Shown: positions 22,946 to 44,555 of the stretch, piece after piece | How positions within the stretch are numbered: the stretch's first letter is position 1 | Layout: each line of letters begins with the position of its first letter | DNA from: Chromera velia | Lineage: Eukaryota; Sar; Chromeraceae | Direction of reading: 5' to 3' | DNA length: 46,602 bases | Assembly (NCBI GenBank): GCA_018398765.1 | Contig: JAHBMJ010000482.1 | Span: 1 to 46,602 of the forward strand | Program-made: the position numbers and the translations under genes | The notes under the pieces: generated by a model | The model's database searches: none | Told to the model about the DNA's origin: nothing | Seen by the model: the letters and a program-made list of their open reading frames with translations, nothing else

Positions 22946-22996
22946 GGCCGTCTGAATTCAGATGGCCTGATTATGGGGGCATAATATGGCCCCCAT
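22946..22996. repeat. Two consecutive palindromes
   Basis: GGCC(G)TCTGAATTCAGA(T)GGCC at 22946-22967 is palindromic except at one base pair. It is followed by ATGGGGGC/GCCCCCAT at 22973-22996, a perfect 8-bp stem with an 8-base loop. They may be an end of an AT-rich mobile element or a cruciform site. Confidence 0.55.
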
Positions 22997-23622
22997 TGTT
23001 CGAAAGTGAATCGAAACTTTGAATTTCACTCAAAGATTTTCTCAGTGATTGTCAAATATAGCATATAACATTAATGTTTTAGGTTTTCCTGCGACAAATA
23101 TGTCATATTTAGTTGTGTATAAGGAATAGTTGTATATAAGGAATGTTTGTCATATCCTCAAACCTAGCCTCAAACAAAGAATGAGAGTTTCTAGGAGAGT
23201 TTAAGTAAATTAAATTTAAAACCTGATTTTTATACATATATTGTAGTATATAATTGTACAATGAATTATCATAAATCGCATGTATATACATATAACGATA
23301 CTTATTGGATTATATTAATTTGGATACTATAGTAACGATGATTAATTAAATAATAAGTATATAAAGAACGTTGATGGGGTCTATCAATGGGCCACTATGG
23401 AGGGAGATGCTCCTCTCAGATACATTTAACATCTGTTCCTACTAAGCACGTCCGACAGCTCCGGCCTGTTTTTTATACAGTATTACATAGTAATACACAC
23501 GCTCTACTACACATTCGATCGTTTATTAAATTGTTTCCTACTATAGCTGACACAGCCTGACAGTGTCAGTGGTAACAGATAAACATAGTGGGAAGGTTGA
23601 CCTAGAACAAAAGTTACAGAAC

Positions 23623-23663
23623 GAATCAATCAATGAATCAATCAATCAATCACTAGACAAATA

Positions 23664-23698
<35 letters not shown>
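23623..23698. repeat. (AATC)n microsatellite
   Basis: Two blocks of AATC units are separated by a short degenerate segment. This is a simple tandem repeat with no spacers, not a CRISPR array. Confidence 0.85.
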
Positions 23699-23699
<1 letters not shown>

Positions 23700-24958
23700 A
23701 CAAATTAAAAATCAATTTTTGAAAAATGAATTCAAACAGCGACAAATGTATATGCTATTATTAGTTGAAACGTTTCCCGCTAGGTTTCCCATAAGTTGGA
23801 CCCATAACGTTTCTATAAATTATACTAAGAGCGATTCACGCCTGTCAGTGCAATTATATGCTGCATGTAAACTAGTGAAATTCTGAATCTTAATTTTTTT
23901 TGTGTGTATGTTGGACGGTTTTTAATAAGGTAAATGTGTGTCTATGTGTGTGTTGGCCCGTAAAAGCGGCATGAAGTGGAGAGAACAATGTTAAAGAGAA
24001 AGGTGTTCCGACAGCACTGTTTGGACAGCGCATGACAGCGCCAAAGGGACCGATCAATTGTCAGTCAATCTGTCACGAAGGACCAAAGGCAAAGAGTGGT
24101 AAACAAGTTGGTATCGAAATTCGCTGAAAAAACAGAGAGCCAGAAGAGGCTCACCCTAGGGTTGACCAAAGCTGCGGGACTTCTTTTGCCGCAGGAGACG
24201 GCCTTTGAAACCATTTAAACCAAGGCCGTGATCCTGGTCTCCAAACGTTGGCCGATATTTGGCGACACCATTTTTGACTCCGCGAGGAAGTAGGAGAGAA
24301 AAGGCCACTGCCAGACAAAATTGTTTCGAGGGATCGAAGGACTTGTACTTTCCTGTCCCCTCTTTTCTGGTGGTTGTCTTCATGATTGCACGCACGCATA
24401 CGTCTTGCAAGGGGCTGCTGTTTCCCCCTCCTTCTGTCTGTTCTTCCTTTCCTCCGCATTTTCCTCAACCCCCCTAGGCCGGAGCTTTCCTGGATCGAGC
24501 GAGCGCTTCACCAACCCGATGCCCCCCCTCTCTGCACTGGAAGCGGCCTGTCGTTGAAGGCCCCTCCTCTCAACAGACGGGAGTAGTCATTTATCTGCAC
24601 ACACAGAGACAAACACACACACGCACACACACGCATGCACGCACTGAAAATCGATTGCACATTCCCGACACGCACAACAGGAAGACCTTCTAGAACCAGC
24701 CGAAAGGGAAAAAAAAAGAAAAAAATGGGTGTCTGTGTGACATTCTTTTTGTGCAGTTCCACAAGCAAAGCATCTAACCACAGAATCGACAAAATAAGAA
24801 AAGAAGTGCAGACACAACCAGGAAAAGCCTCGATGTGCAAGGATAAAAACATCCAGTGTTTATGAGAGAAGGAAGTCTCAGGAGACGACTTCCATGCGAT
24901 GCAGACAAGAATCTGCTCATCGTGCATGTGCATGCCGCTGCATCAGAGAGAACACACG

Positions 24959-26793
24959 TCAAATCCCCCCCAAACAGAATTTCTGTCTGCCAGCCAGACT
25001 GACTTCTCCAGTCACCAGGCCAAATTCCTCCATCGCCGCCTTTGCGGCTGCAGCTGCCGCCACAGCCACAGCCATATTGTTCGAATTGTTAGGCCGGGAA
25101 GGTAGGGCAAGGGCAACAGGAACCCCCCCCCCTCCCTGCTGTTTACTCGAGACTTTCCCCTTATCTCCGCCAGACACGCCGACCTCCTCTCTTCCTCCAC
25201 GCCCCCCCATGTCTTCACGACTCCCCCCATGCCAAACCCTCCCAGGAGGGGGGGGGGGCTCCACAGTCCTCTCGGAAGAAAAAGGTGCACAGTGCTCCCC
25301 CCTTTCTCTCTCCCTCTCTCGTCTCGGTTGTTGAGGAGGAATCGTATGACTTGAGGAAGAGGCTGTGAGAGCTTCATGTTCTGCCCAGCCAGACTCACTC
25401 CCGCTGTGTTGCCGTCGCCGCTGTCTAGCCCCCCGTCCCGCCGCTGCTTGCTGAGCTTCCGCTTCCTCATCCAAATTCCCCCCTCTTTGTTGCTTTTGCT
25501 GCAAGCTGACAAGATCTCTTTGTGAGCGTGACGACGTGTCTGCTTTCAGCATTTCCATCAGGACGTCAAGGGGCAAGTGGGAACGGGCCTGCAGACAGAG
25601 ACAGACAGACAGAGAGTGAGGGAGAGAATCAAAGGAGCAGAAGTACAAAAGACAGTGAGTCAAGCTATCGAGAGATGATTTTGCTTGACTTCTAACCATG
25701 CGGCGAGTGTCTCAAGAGAAGCGCAAAAAAAGAGCCTGATCTCCAGCAGAGGAGAGTTGTCCCCTCAGTCTTTTTCACCCTCAGTGTGTTCTTCTTCCTC
25801 ATCACCCTATCCATAAAGCACCCGCGTGAGCAAACAAGAGGATGGACGGATGAAGAGGGAGGGAAGGAGGGGGCAAAACAGGCCTAATGTCGCAAGATAG
25901 ACAGCCACTTGCTTGGATCTCTGCTCCCCCCCCCGACCGACCTCCACTCTCTCTGTGGTTTGCCGGTGCGACGCCCAGGGATGATCGCAGTTGCAAGTCC
26001 AAGGGGAAAAGAACCGCTCACATTTGCAGTTGTTTCTGCAGACGAAAAAGGACCAATAATGATGCGATTCGGGAATAACTGCATTGCGCGAGAAGGTGAA
26101 AACAAAGAAAAGCAGAACCACTACCTGTCAGTCAGTCCTCTCCTCAACCTTCACAATGGGCCTCTCCTCAACATTCACAATGGGTTGTTGCCAAGAACGA
26201 AAAAAAAATGTACAGAAGAAGGCCTATATAGACATTTCAAGGACAGGCAGGGAAGTCACGTATACAGAGGAGCGCACCAACCTTCTGCATCTGTGCGAAT
26301 TGGGAGAATGGTCCGTGTGTTTGTGCTTGCAGGAGCAACGCAGAACCCATGCTCCCTCTGCGACCACGTAAAAAAAGGAGCCGCACTCGCACCCGTTGCG
26401 TTTGCACACCAACCGACCCGCACCTCCACCCCCGGCGCTACCCCCTCGCTCGCTGCAACCGCAACCGCAGAGAAAGAGGAGAGGTGGAGACGGAAGACAA
26501 AACGTGGAATACCAAGTACTGAACAGGCAGGCACCCATTGCGTCGCTTTCAAAAAAAGCCTTCCGGCTCACATCAACCCCCCAATGGGAAAACTCATTTC
26601 ATCACTCTGTACGTTTCTCTTCAAACGCACTCTGTTCCTGCCGAGCTCAGAGAGGATTGCAGGGATGGACAAGAGTGCACATGGGGGAAAGAGAGGAAGG
26701 AAGGAGTGGAACGTTGGAATTCCTGTTTGTCGCTAAGGAGACAGGGAAAGAAGCCAGCACCTCCAGTGTGACTCATGCGCTCACGTTAAGGAC

Positions 26794-26883
<90 letters not shown>

Positions 26884-29482
26884 CTGAGGGCTGGCGATGA
26901 AGGACGGGGCGAAGCGTCAAGGCCAGTTTCCTGCTTACCTTTCGGAATTCTCACTCTTTCTCGAGCGTCCTGCCTGTCGTCCCCTTTCCCTCTCTCTGCT
27001 CCTCTCCTTCTCTGGCACCCACTCGTGGTCCTTCAGTCTGTGTCCGCACAGACACCGACTCTCCTCTCTGACGGGGATGCACTCAGTCTGCAGACACAGG
27101 GGAAAGGAGGGAGAAAGTCCAAGGACGGACGGCAGAAGACTAGACTTCCATTCCGAGGCCCATGCACTCTTCTTCTCTTCTCTTCTCAATTGAGAAAGGA
27201 GGGCCCACGTCACTCACTATGTCAGGGGGGTCAACGACTTCACATCTGCACTCACACACACTTACTCACTCAATCGCACCGTCAGACACACTCACCGACA
27301 CACACACCCCGACCCCCACCCCAGCCCCCCCACCCCCCCACACGAACGCTTACGTTTAGGTCAAGAAGACGTACGCGCACACACAAACACACCTACAGAA
27401 AGAAGAAGAGAGAGCGAGTGAAAAAAAGCAGGTTAGGGAAAAACAGGGAAACCCCAGGATATCCCTGTCAATTTCTTAAGACAGTTCAGCATTCCACGGA
27501 TGCAATCAATCGGCCCATGTGTCAACGAGAAAAGTGAAGAAAGCTCCATTCATTCAACCATGCAGCGAGGGATCGAACAAACAGACCTTGCAATGATCAC
27601 AGGACCACTTGACGATCGTCTTCCACACTTTTTCCTTTTTGGTTTCTCCTGTCCCACCCCCTTCTCCTGCCAGTGGGTCCTTTCCTTCATTTTCGCGCTT
27701 CTCTTGGCAAGGCGGATGGGGAGGCTCGATCCCTCCAACTGCAGCATGCGCAGCTGCCATCTGAGGCACCTGAGAGGCCCCAGTCCCACTTCCCCGAACA
27801 ATTGGAGGGGGTGGACTGAGGGAATCTGCAAATGAACCTGAGACTGCAACCTCCTGGAAGCAGGCAGCCTCTCTTCGTCCTGGACGTCTCTTCCCGCACC
27901 CACAGGCCTCCTTCCTCGTCCCGCTCCCATTCCCTCCCACCTCCCCCCCTGAAGCCCTCACACTTCCGTCAACTGAGGAAAGCAAAGACACAGCACTTCT
28001 CTGATCGGCAGGTTTCCAGCCTGAGCTGGAACCATCGACATGCTGCACCTCCCCTCCATGCTCTCCCCCTACAGACCTCTCTCGCCTCTGCAACCGCCTC
28101 CCTTCCCGTTCATCTTTCAACACACGTAGCGATCTTCCATTCACAGTCTGAGTCTGCGGCGGTGGCAGGGGCAGGGGGTCCTCCTCCCTCGATGTCCCTC
28201 CAGTCTGGGGAAGGGACCCTCCGGAGTGACTGGGGGCAATTGTGGAGGACGAGGCGTTGGACATCTGGGAGGAACAGGGAACGCTACCGCCCCCTCCGTT
28301 CGTGTGTTTGGACACGCTACCCCGTCTCCCTCCGCCCCCCCCTCCGGACACAGATGCAGAGACAGAGACAGCAGCCCCTTTGAGGAGAACCCCCTTCTCC
28401 CTCAGAGACCGACATGACACCGCAGCCTGCTGGCAACAAACGGGACACGCAGCAGCCCTCCTGACCACAGAATCTGATTCTCGGTAGGATCCGATACCGC
28501 CATCCCCTTTTTCTTTTTCCGTTGCCGTGTCTCTGTGCGCACACTCGCAGTTGAATAGATGGGGGGCGGATTGCTGTTGTCCATGGACGTGTTGTCTGAG
28601 AGGCAGTGTGGATAACTCTTTTTGCTGATGGTTACTTGTCGTGTGAGAGTGGGAGCTTGTCTGGGTGATGGAAAATGAAGCAGAGTGTTCCGCTACTGAC
28701 TCTAACGGTCTTCCTCTCCCACCCTTTCCCTTCCAGCCAGGCAGAGCCTCAAAGCTCCGTTCTCTCTGTAGGCCCTGGTGGTGAGTTTGTTGTTGTCGTG
28801 TGTGCGCGTGTGTGTGGGATGCACCAGAGACAGCGACAGGATAGGAGGACGAGAATGAGGAGGAGAGGTCTGGCATGGGACCTGAACGGCTTAAGAGATC
28901 ACAGCCGGGGTCGGATGCTTCTGTTGCAAATGAGCTCGCACCGGTCAATCGGGGTTTGGGAGTATCCCTTTCCCTCTCTCTTTCTCTGGTGTCGCAACAG
29001 ACTGCCGATCTAACCGTTGTCGAAAGAGACAGAAGAGAGGGGTCCATGTTCATGGGATGCGGTTGCTGGCTGGGAGGAAGCCTCTCTCCATCCTTGGTTT
29101 CGACACTTCTCCCGGTTTCTTTCTCTTTGCAAGGAGAGGGGGAGAGGCTTCGGCGGCTGTTGCTGCTGAGCTTCGACTTGACTCTTGGCCGGGGAATTCT
29201 ACTGGGTAGGAAGGAAGAGGCCAGGCTGCTTGTTGAGGAGTCAAGACATGCATACGATTGATGCTCTAAATTGGGTTTCTGTACGTGTTGGTGGTGCTGA
29301 GGAAGATGGCGTGGGGAGGAGGAGCCGTACTGCTGCAGTTGATTCTGCGAGTGTTGTTCACCTCCCCCTACTGAAGAAAAAACACCTTGGTGGCCCTTCC
29401 TTGCAGGATCTGATGGATGGCTGCTGTTCAGCTGGTGTAGAGCAGCCAGCTGCAAGAGATTGGCCCTGGATTCCGAAGTCAT
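24959..29482 (-). CDS. FAM221-type Cys/His protein with long low-complexity N-terminus
   Basis: Five exons, read on the minus strand: 29482-27587, 27087-26939, 26452-26282, 26035-25942, 25588-24959. They join in frame to 979 aa. Residues 1-625 are low complexity (Ser, Gln, His, Gly, Arg). The conserved part follows: WSCDHCKTEC then CLCGHRLKDHEW (626-655), VCKRNGCECGSFFYV then LRCSCKHKHTDHSP (697-732), and CRRNNCKCERFF then WTCNCDHPWASHRQTTER (737-768). The CKHxHxxH signature followed by C-x-CxxxW-x-x-H is that of the FAM221 family, whose function is not established; zinc binding by the Cys/His clusters is inference. Residues 771-979 are again low complexity. Each module is split by an intron, so no single frame shows the family. 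The frame is open upstream of the ATG, so the start could lie further 5'. Confidence 0.8.
26796..26882. repeat. (CA)n(GA)n microsatellite in a FAM221-like gene intron
   Basis: About 14 CA units run into a long GA tract within the second intron of the minus-strand gene. On the sense strand it reads (TC)n(TG)n. Confidence 0.9.
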
Positions 29483-29741
29483 TGCGAGGGCTGCTTCAAC
29501 AGCAGCAATTAAGAATTCAAGGAAAAAGGAAAGTGATTCTGTACGTATATATACGTATCTATCTCACTGACATGTGTCAGAGACAAGAAAAAAAGACAGC
29601 CCCCTTGATGATGCTGGGCCCTCACAAAACGGGACCACACAGGAGCTGCTCTTCAAATGCAACCTGACACAAACAACTGAGAGAACTGTGGAGATGGTTG
29701 AAGTTCAGTACGTACGATCGATCATGTACGATCACGGGATA

Positions 29742-29759
29742 CACCCAACTAGTTGGGTG
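29742..29759. repeat. Perfect 18-bp palindrome
   Basis: CACCCAACTAGTTGGGTG equals its own reverse complement. It may be a binding site for a dimeric protein, or chance. Confidence 0.7.
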
Positions 29760-29915
29760 AGTGCCTCGGGGGGGGTCGGCCATAATTTGATTGTTGCAAA
29801 CCATCAGGGGCTTGGGCATGTCTTGCCTGCATGGGCAAGTGGCCGGTGGGGGCCACGGCAACGCGCGCAAAATGTGCTTTTCGGGACCGCATGCGCGTGG
29901 ATATAATACATGCAA

Positions 29916-30013
29916 CTCCGTGCGAGTTACTTGAGGGGCACGCATCATATGACGTACGAGCGCGGATCGAGTTTAAATGCGATCGCGGCTCCGTGCGAGT
30001 TGCTTGAGGGGCA
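29916..30013 (+). repeat. 25-bp direct repeat, two copies 73 bp apart
   Basis: CTCCGTGCGAGTTACTTGAG at 29916-29935 (the unit ends GGGCA at 29940) recurs at 29989-30013 with one mismatch (A to G). It is in the divergent promoter region. Confidence 0.8.
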
Positions 30014-30803
30014 TATTTTGGAATCAGGGCGACACCGTGCAGACAAACATGCAGACAGACACCGAACCCCCCCCCCCCCCAAAATGAAAAAAATGCGTTA
30101 TGCGAGTGCGTGCGATCTCAGGGCCTCTCGGCTGATCTCAGCAGAGCTGAGCTGCCCCCCGAGGCGACATATTGGACCTGTACGTATCGGCAGGTGTTGT
30201 TCAGACAACAGTTGGGCTGCTGGGGGCTGCGCGTGTGATGTGTTCCAAGATGGCGGAGAGAGGCTTTTGAGCTTCCACGCGAGTTTCGAGACGCAAACAG
30301 ATGCGATGCAAAATTTCTTCGTTGGATTGACTGGGGCCTCTTACGGTCAGTACCAGCTTGCCTCCGAGGGCGGTTCTGCAATCATTTGAGGCCCAATTCC
30401 CATTTTCGAACATCCAATTTTTTAATGGGACTTTTTCGATCATATACGAAAAATTCAGAACCATTCACCATGCAATTTTGTAAGGCACTACACAAATGCT
30501 GCCAGGCTCTTTGCTAAAAATGGTTGCAAGAGAGTGTGTCACGTGTCAGACCATCAGCCACAAAGCGAAAAAGGTCAGACAAAACCACACTGAGCACGAA
30601 GCAGCCTTCTTTGTCAGCGGACTCTCTTGGCAAGCCTGATTCGTCCTTTGTCATGCGATGCGTGAAATTGCGTGAGACGTTTCAAGTTAGCTTTCCATCA
30701 CTTGTCTTCTGGACAAACGAAGCAGAAGCAACGAGAGCCCTGAGGGCTCTTTCGATCTTCAGTAAAGCCCAGCCCCCTGGCACGTGAGAGGTAACCAAGC
30801 AAG

Positions 30804-40687
<9,884 letters not shown>

Positions 40688-43600
40688 CTAGATGGCCCCA
40701 CCCACACGAATCAAGAGAGGGAGAGGGAGAGGGACAGAGAGAGTGAAGCAGGCAGGGTGCGGGCCAATAAATAAATTCGGTAATTTTTGAACATTGGGAA
40801 AGCAATCAATGGGATCTGGGAAGGGGGCGATGAGGTGATGAACGATTTCTGCTCTGAATGACCTCATTTGACTGGGCGAAACTGTCTTTTCCTCGCCTCA
40901 GGGTTTCGGAAACTAGGGAGAGAGGGAGGGTGACTGGGGGGATGACAAGTCCTGCATGATGAGTGAAAGATTCAGAAGTTTGAGGGCGGGAGGGCAGGGA
41001 GGGATGGACTTGATGAGAAAGTAGGGGTAAGGAGCAGTCTCACCTTTCGTCCGCAGGTGCAGGGAGCGTGGGAGGGGGTGGGAATCCACAAAACAGACAT
41101 CGATCTTCGTTCGTGTCGTAGATCAAAGTGAAGAAAGAATCCGACACACTTTCATCCAGATTTCGGTATGATCTCTCTTTCTGTACCTCGTTTTGGATTT
41201 GTGTTGTTGCTCTGATGTTTGTGAGCATCATTGAATACATTTAAATTCGCTTACATCAATTTCATGATAGACGTGGGGAAATGCGGGGGGGNGGGGGGGG
41301 GGGGGGGATAAGGGGATCAGTGAGCTCACTGAGCTGCATGATCGCATTGATCGGTTTGAAGCTGGTGCTGCTTCCAGGATTTTCTGCATGCATGAACCCA
41401 TAAAAATAATGAAGTCGTACTTCGCTTTCTTGGGAAGTGGATGCGTCAAAAGGCGAATACGTGCCAGTGGGCCGTGGCCCTTGTTAGAGTTTCATGGGCT
41501 GATGTTTACTCACTCGAGATCAAGCTTAGCTTGTATGAGCTTTAAAAATAAACGGTTTTTGGGTCCCTGAATTGTTAAGTCAAAAGCTGTTAAACCCTTA
41601 GCCCTAGTAAAAATTCTTATTTGAGTAAAGGCTAGATGAGCTAGCAGATAACTAGCTGGAGTTGTCACTCAGTTCTCTCAATACATGTGGGTCAACTATA
41701 TAGCAAGTTCTGTTCTTCCCTATAAAACTTTTACTAAATATGACTAAATATGAGTAAATATTATAATATTTTAAAAATATGATACAAATATGAGTAAAAT
41801 ATGAATTATTTTTTTTTGTGAACTATAAAGCGTAGAGAGCCAAAAAGTGGTTTGTATGGTTCGGTTTTGATCAGAAAACACGTTTAGCTACCCAGATTAG
41901 CCGTATACAATATTAAAAAAAATTTAGAGCGCGAGGAATTTTTTAGTGAATCAACTCGTGAATGTCTATTCACTATTTTTTTCTTAAGTAATTTTTCATA
42001 ACTAAATTATGATAAACTATGACTGAACTTAAAATATCTTTTTTAAACATATTTTTAAATAAAAGACGCCAAATGAGTCTGTTACGTACCATCTCTAACG
42101 AGAGAAGTATTTTATGATTTTTTTGAAAATGGCACACTCCTTATATATATGTGCAAACATATAAACATATGAAAAGACATATGTATATGTTGGGCCTGCC
42201 CGTCGACGACGACGTCGCGACCGGGACCGGGGCGCGCGGCATCATGCGCATGCATGACCCGCGGATGCGGGGCCGAGCTGCACGCAGATGCACGCAGCGT
42301 TCTACGGGTTCTATGCAGCGTGCATGCATGTACAGTGAAAGACCCCGACATGCATGATCCACACCACAAAGGCCACTCATGCAGACAAAGATATATATTC
42401 TTTACGCCGTATTAATTTCATGCCAAGGTTTTTGCTCTCTACCGTTTTCCGTCTTGCTGCTAGCACATATAAAGCCTGCCTTCTTGAAAAACTAGCTGGG
42501 GTGAGATGCTAATGCTGCTAAGCAGTTCAGGAGGTCGGTGGGGAAGGAGCTGGCCAGATCTACCGAGGCGAAGCGAGAACTGGGTTCCTAGACTAGGTTC
42601 TATCGGTTGGCTTGGACAGTGGCGTCAATAGCCCACAAGAACATCTGGCGACATCTGGCCGGTCCAGCAACCGTTGCCTGATCTTATGCGTGAAGTCTTT
42701 GAGATTGCATGTCGAAAAGCAAAGAGAAAACCGACCTGCGGTATTCCACAATAATTTCAGAGTGTCCGGCCCGGCCCGAACGTCTGCCTTCCGAGCGGAC
42801 AAGTCGCCGGCTGCACAGAAGAGACGCGCCCGATTCAGCCACAGAACCGCACAGAACGACAGATATCACTTACGCATTTGATCGCGCTTGCTCTGCCTAC
42901 GGTAACCCAGCTTGAAGCTCATAGTCTCCTTCCGGCTGTCTGAACGTGAAGACCCGCATCATGCACCTTCGCACTACAGAAAAAAAAAGATGGACTCAAA
43001 GCTCTGAAAAGATCGAGTCCCTCGACTTCACTACAAGACAGGCAGGACCCGAGCTGACGTACCATGCATGATGTCGTGTGTAGAGTGTCGACGGGGGCGC
43101 AATGCCCCTTCAGCGCCTGCGGTTAGGACCGTCACGCACCTGCACAATGGGGCGTCATAAAGCCAGCTCAATTCACACCTCGGGGAGAAAAACGAACGGA
43201 GAAGAGCCTGAATCTGATGAAGAGGTTGGCCAAGAACAGCTAGAAGCTAGCCTTAGCTAATTGGAAGACCACAAAGAAGTGACGGAGCTCGACGGACATA
43301 GACTCCGGAAGTGGAGGAGGGGGAACCATACTAGGAGAAGAAGCTTAGTCTCAGCAGACTGATGGCCGGACCAGGCTGACAGCTTAGGGATCCTATGCAT
43401 GTAGAATATTGTCGGTCCATGATGCGTAAATTCAGATGAACCCCAAGCGGCGAAAGAGAAGGAGATTGGCGTAGACGTACACCGCACGACACCGCACGGA
43501 CAATCGGTAGGCTAAAACAGAGGCTGACCCCATTCTCGCAGAACACGACCACACCATCCGGCGATGCAGAAAAGGTCCCGCCCAGGCTTTCAACAGAGGC

Positions 43601-44555
43601 CGCACACTGCACGCAAGACGATGCATGGAGGGCAGGATGGGTCCTTTGTGTAGGAATCGAGTACTTCTAGCTGGATAGAATAAGAATGCACACGCCGACA
43701 CAGCCGGCCGCTTTGGGTATATGGTGGTATCAAGCCCGGGCCACTGATCCAGGCTATGGACCAGACTACAGACAAGCTGTCAGACAGGGGAATGGATGTT
43801 CTCTCTCAAAAAAGCCGGGAACCAACTGACCTTTGATCCGAGGAGGCCGCGAAGGAACAACTGTTGTTCGAGACGGCCGGTCCAGGAGGTCTAGCCTGCA
43901 CTCAGCGTACAAAGCGGGAAGAAGGGGTCATATCGAAGCAAACCGCTGCAATGCTGCCCTAATGGCATCTGATGGCATCAACTGACTTGAGGTTTTGCGT
44001 CGTCTACGCGTGCGTAGACGGAAGAAGTAAGGGAACTAGCTTGGGGCGGACGCATGAACGGGCAACAGGTGTTGTCCGCCCTGCTTTCTGTCCGAGCCCT
44101 TTTACCGCTTCGCCAAAAGAAGCAAAGCCTGCTGGCCGACTGGCTGGCTATGCAGCACTCCATAGCACTGCGCTGCCAGTTGCCCACGTTGGTATACAAC
44201 CAACACTGAGCTTGACAACAGGGCTTCAGTTTGGAGACGCTCTCCGTAATGTTGTAAGTGTATATCATACGTGCCACGCGCGCGTAGACGGCGTTTGATT
44301 GTGCATGGCGCCATGCATATCGGCGTTTTGCGCGGGCTGCGTGCGCGCATTCCGCGCACCACAACGCGATGCCGACTTGAAGACAACGGCAAGCTATGGG
44401 GCGGCACAAAACCACTGCATGTTTAAACCAGTGACCGCATCCGGTCGAACAGCTGTCAGACACCGTGACGAATCGAGCTTGAAAGTGAGACTCGGTCGAT
44501 CATTTTGGCTTGATTGCTGAGGCATTGTGTCGTCTGGTGTTCATTCGTTGGTTGA
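40688..44555. other. Gene-poor region downstream of the ABC1-fusion gene
   Basis: 40766-40771 is AATAAA, a possible polyadenylation signal. 41286-41307 is a G-run with an ambiguous base at 41292. 41580-42150 is AT-rich with repeated ATATGAGTAAA-type words. 42190-44450 is mixed, with many GCATGC words and CG-rich palindromes. No frame looks like a gene. Confidence 0.45.
44001..44020. repeat. Near-perfect 20-bp palindrome
   Basis: CGTCTACGC-GT-GCGTAGACG has 9-bp perfect arms. A related GCGTAGACGGCG word recurs at about 44283-44294. Function unknown. Confidence 0.6.

Larger units (their letters stand above)
22524..24958. other. Long non-coding, mostly AT-rich region
   Basis: 22862-24000 is AT-rich and gene-poor, with two palindromes at 22946-22996 and an AATC microsatellite at 23623-23698. 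From 24150 on, pyrimidine/purine-rich sequence begins, probably the 3' flank or UTR of the FAM221-like gene. A minus-strand frame at 24156-24410 has no recognisable domain. Confidence 0.4.
29483..30803. promoter_or_regulatory. Divergent intergenic region between the FAM221-like and ABC1-fusion genes
   Basis: The two start codons are 1.3 kb apart, head-to-head, so this stretch should carry both promoters. It contains GTACGTAC and GATCGATC palindromes near 29709-29724, a perfect 18-bp palindrome (29742-29759) and a 25-bp direct repeat (29916-29940, 29989-30013). A C-run lies near 30067. No coding frame is convincing. That it is regulatory rests on position only. Confidence 0.5.

Noticed and set aside
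23623-23698. Repeat array that might be taken for a CRISPR
   Set aside because: It is a tetranucleotide AATC repeat without spacers in a eukaryotic sequence.
24156-24410. Minus-strand frame of 84 codons
   Set aside because: The ordered-looking segment FDPSKQFCLAVAF suggests nothing known, and it lies in the likely 3' flank of the FAM221-like gene. Kept as non-coding.
26132-26186. Tandem repeat around TTCACAATGGG
   Set aside because: Only two short units within an intron of the FAM221-like gene; no sign of function.
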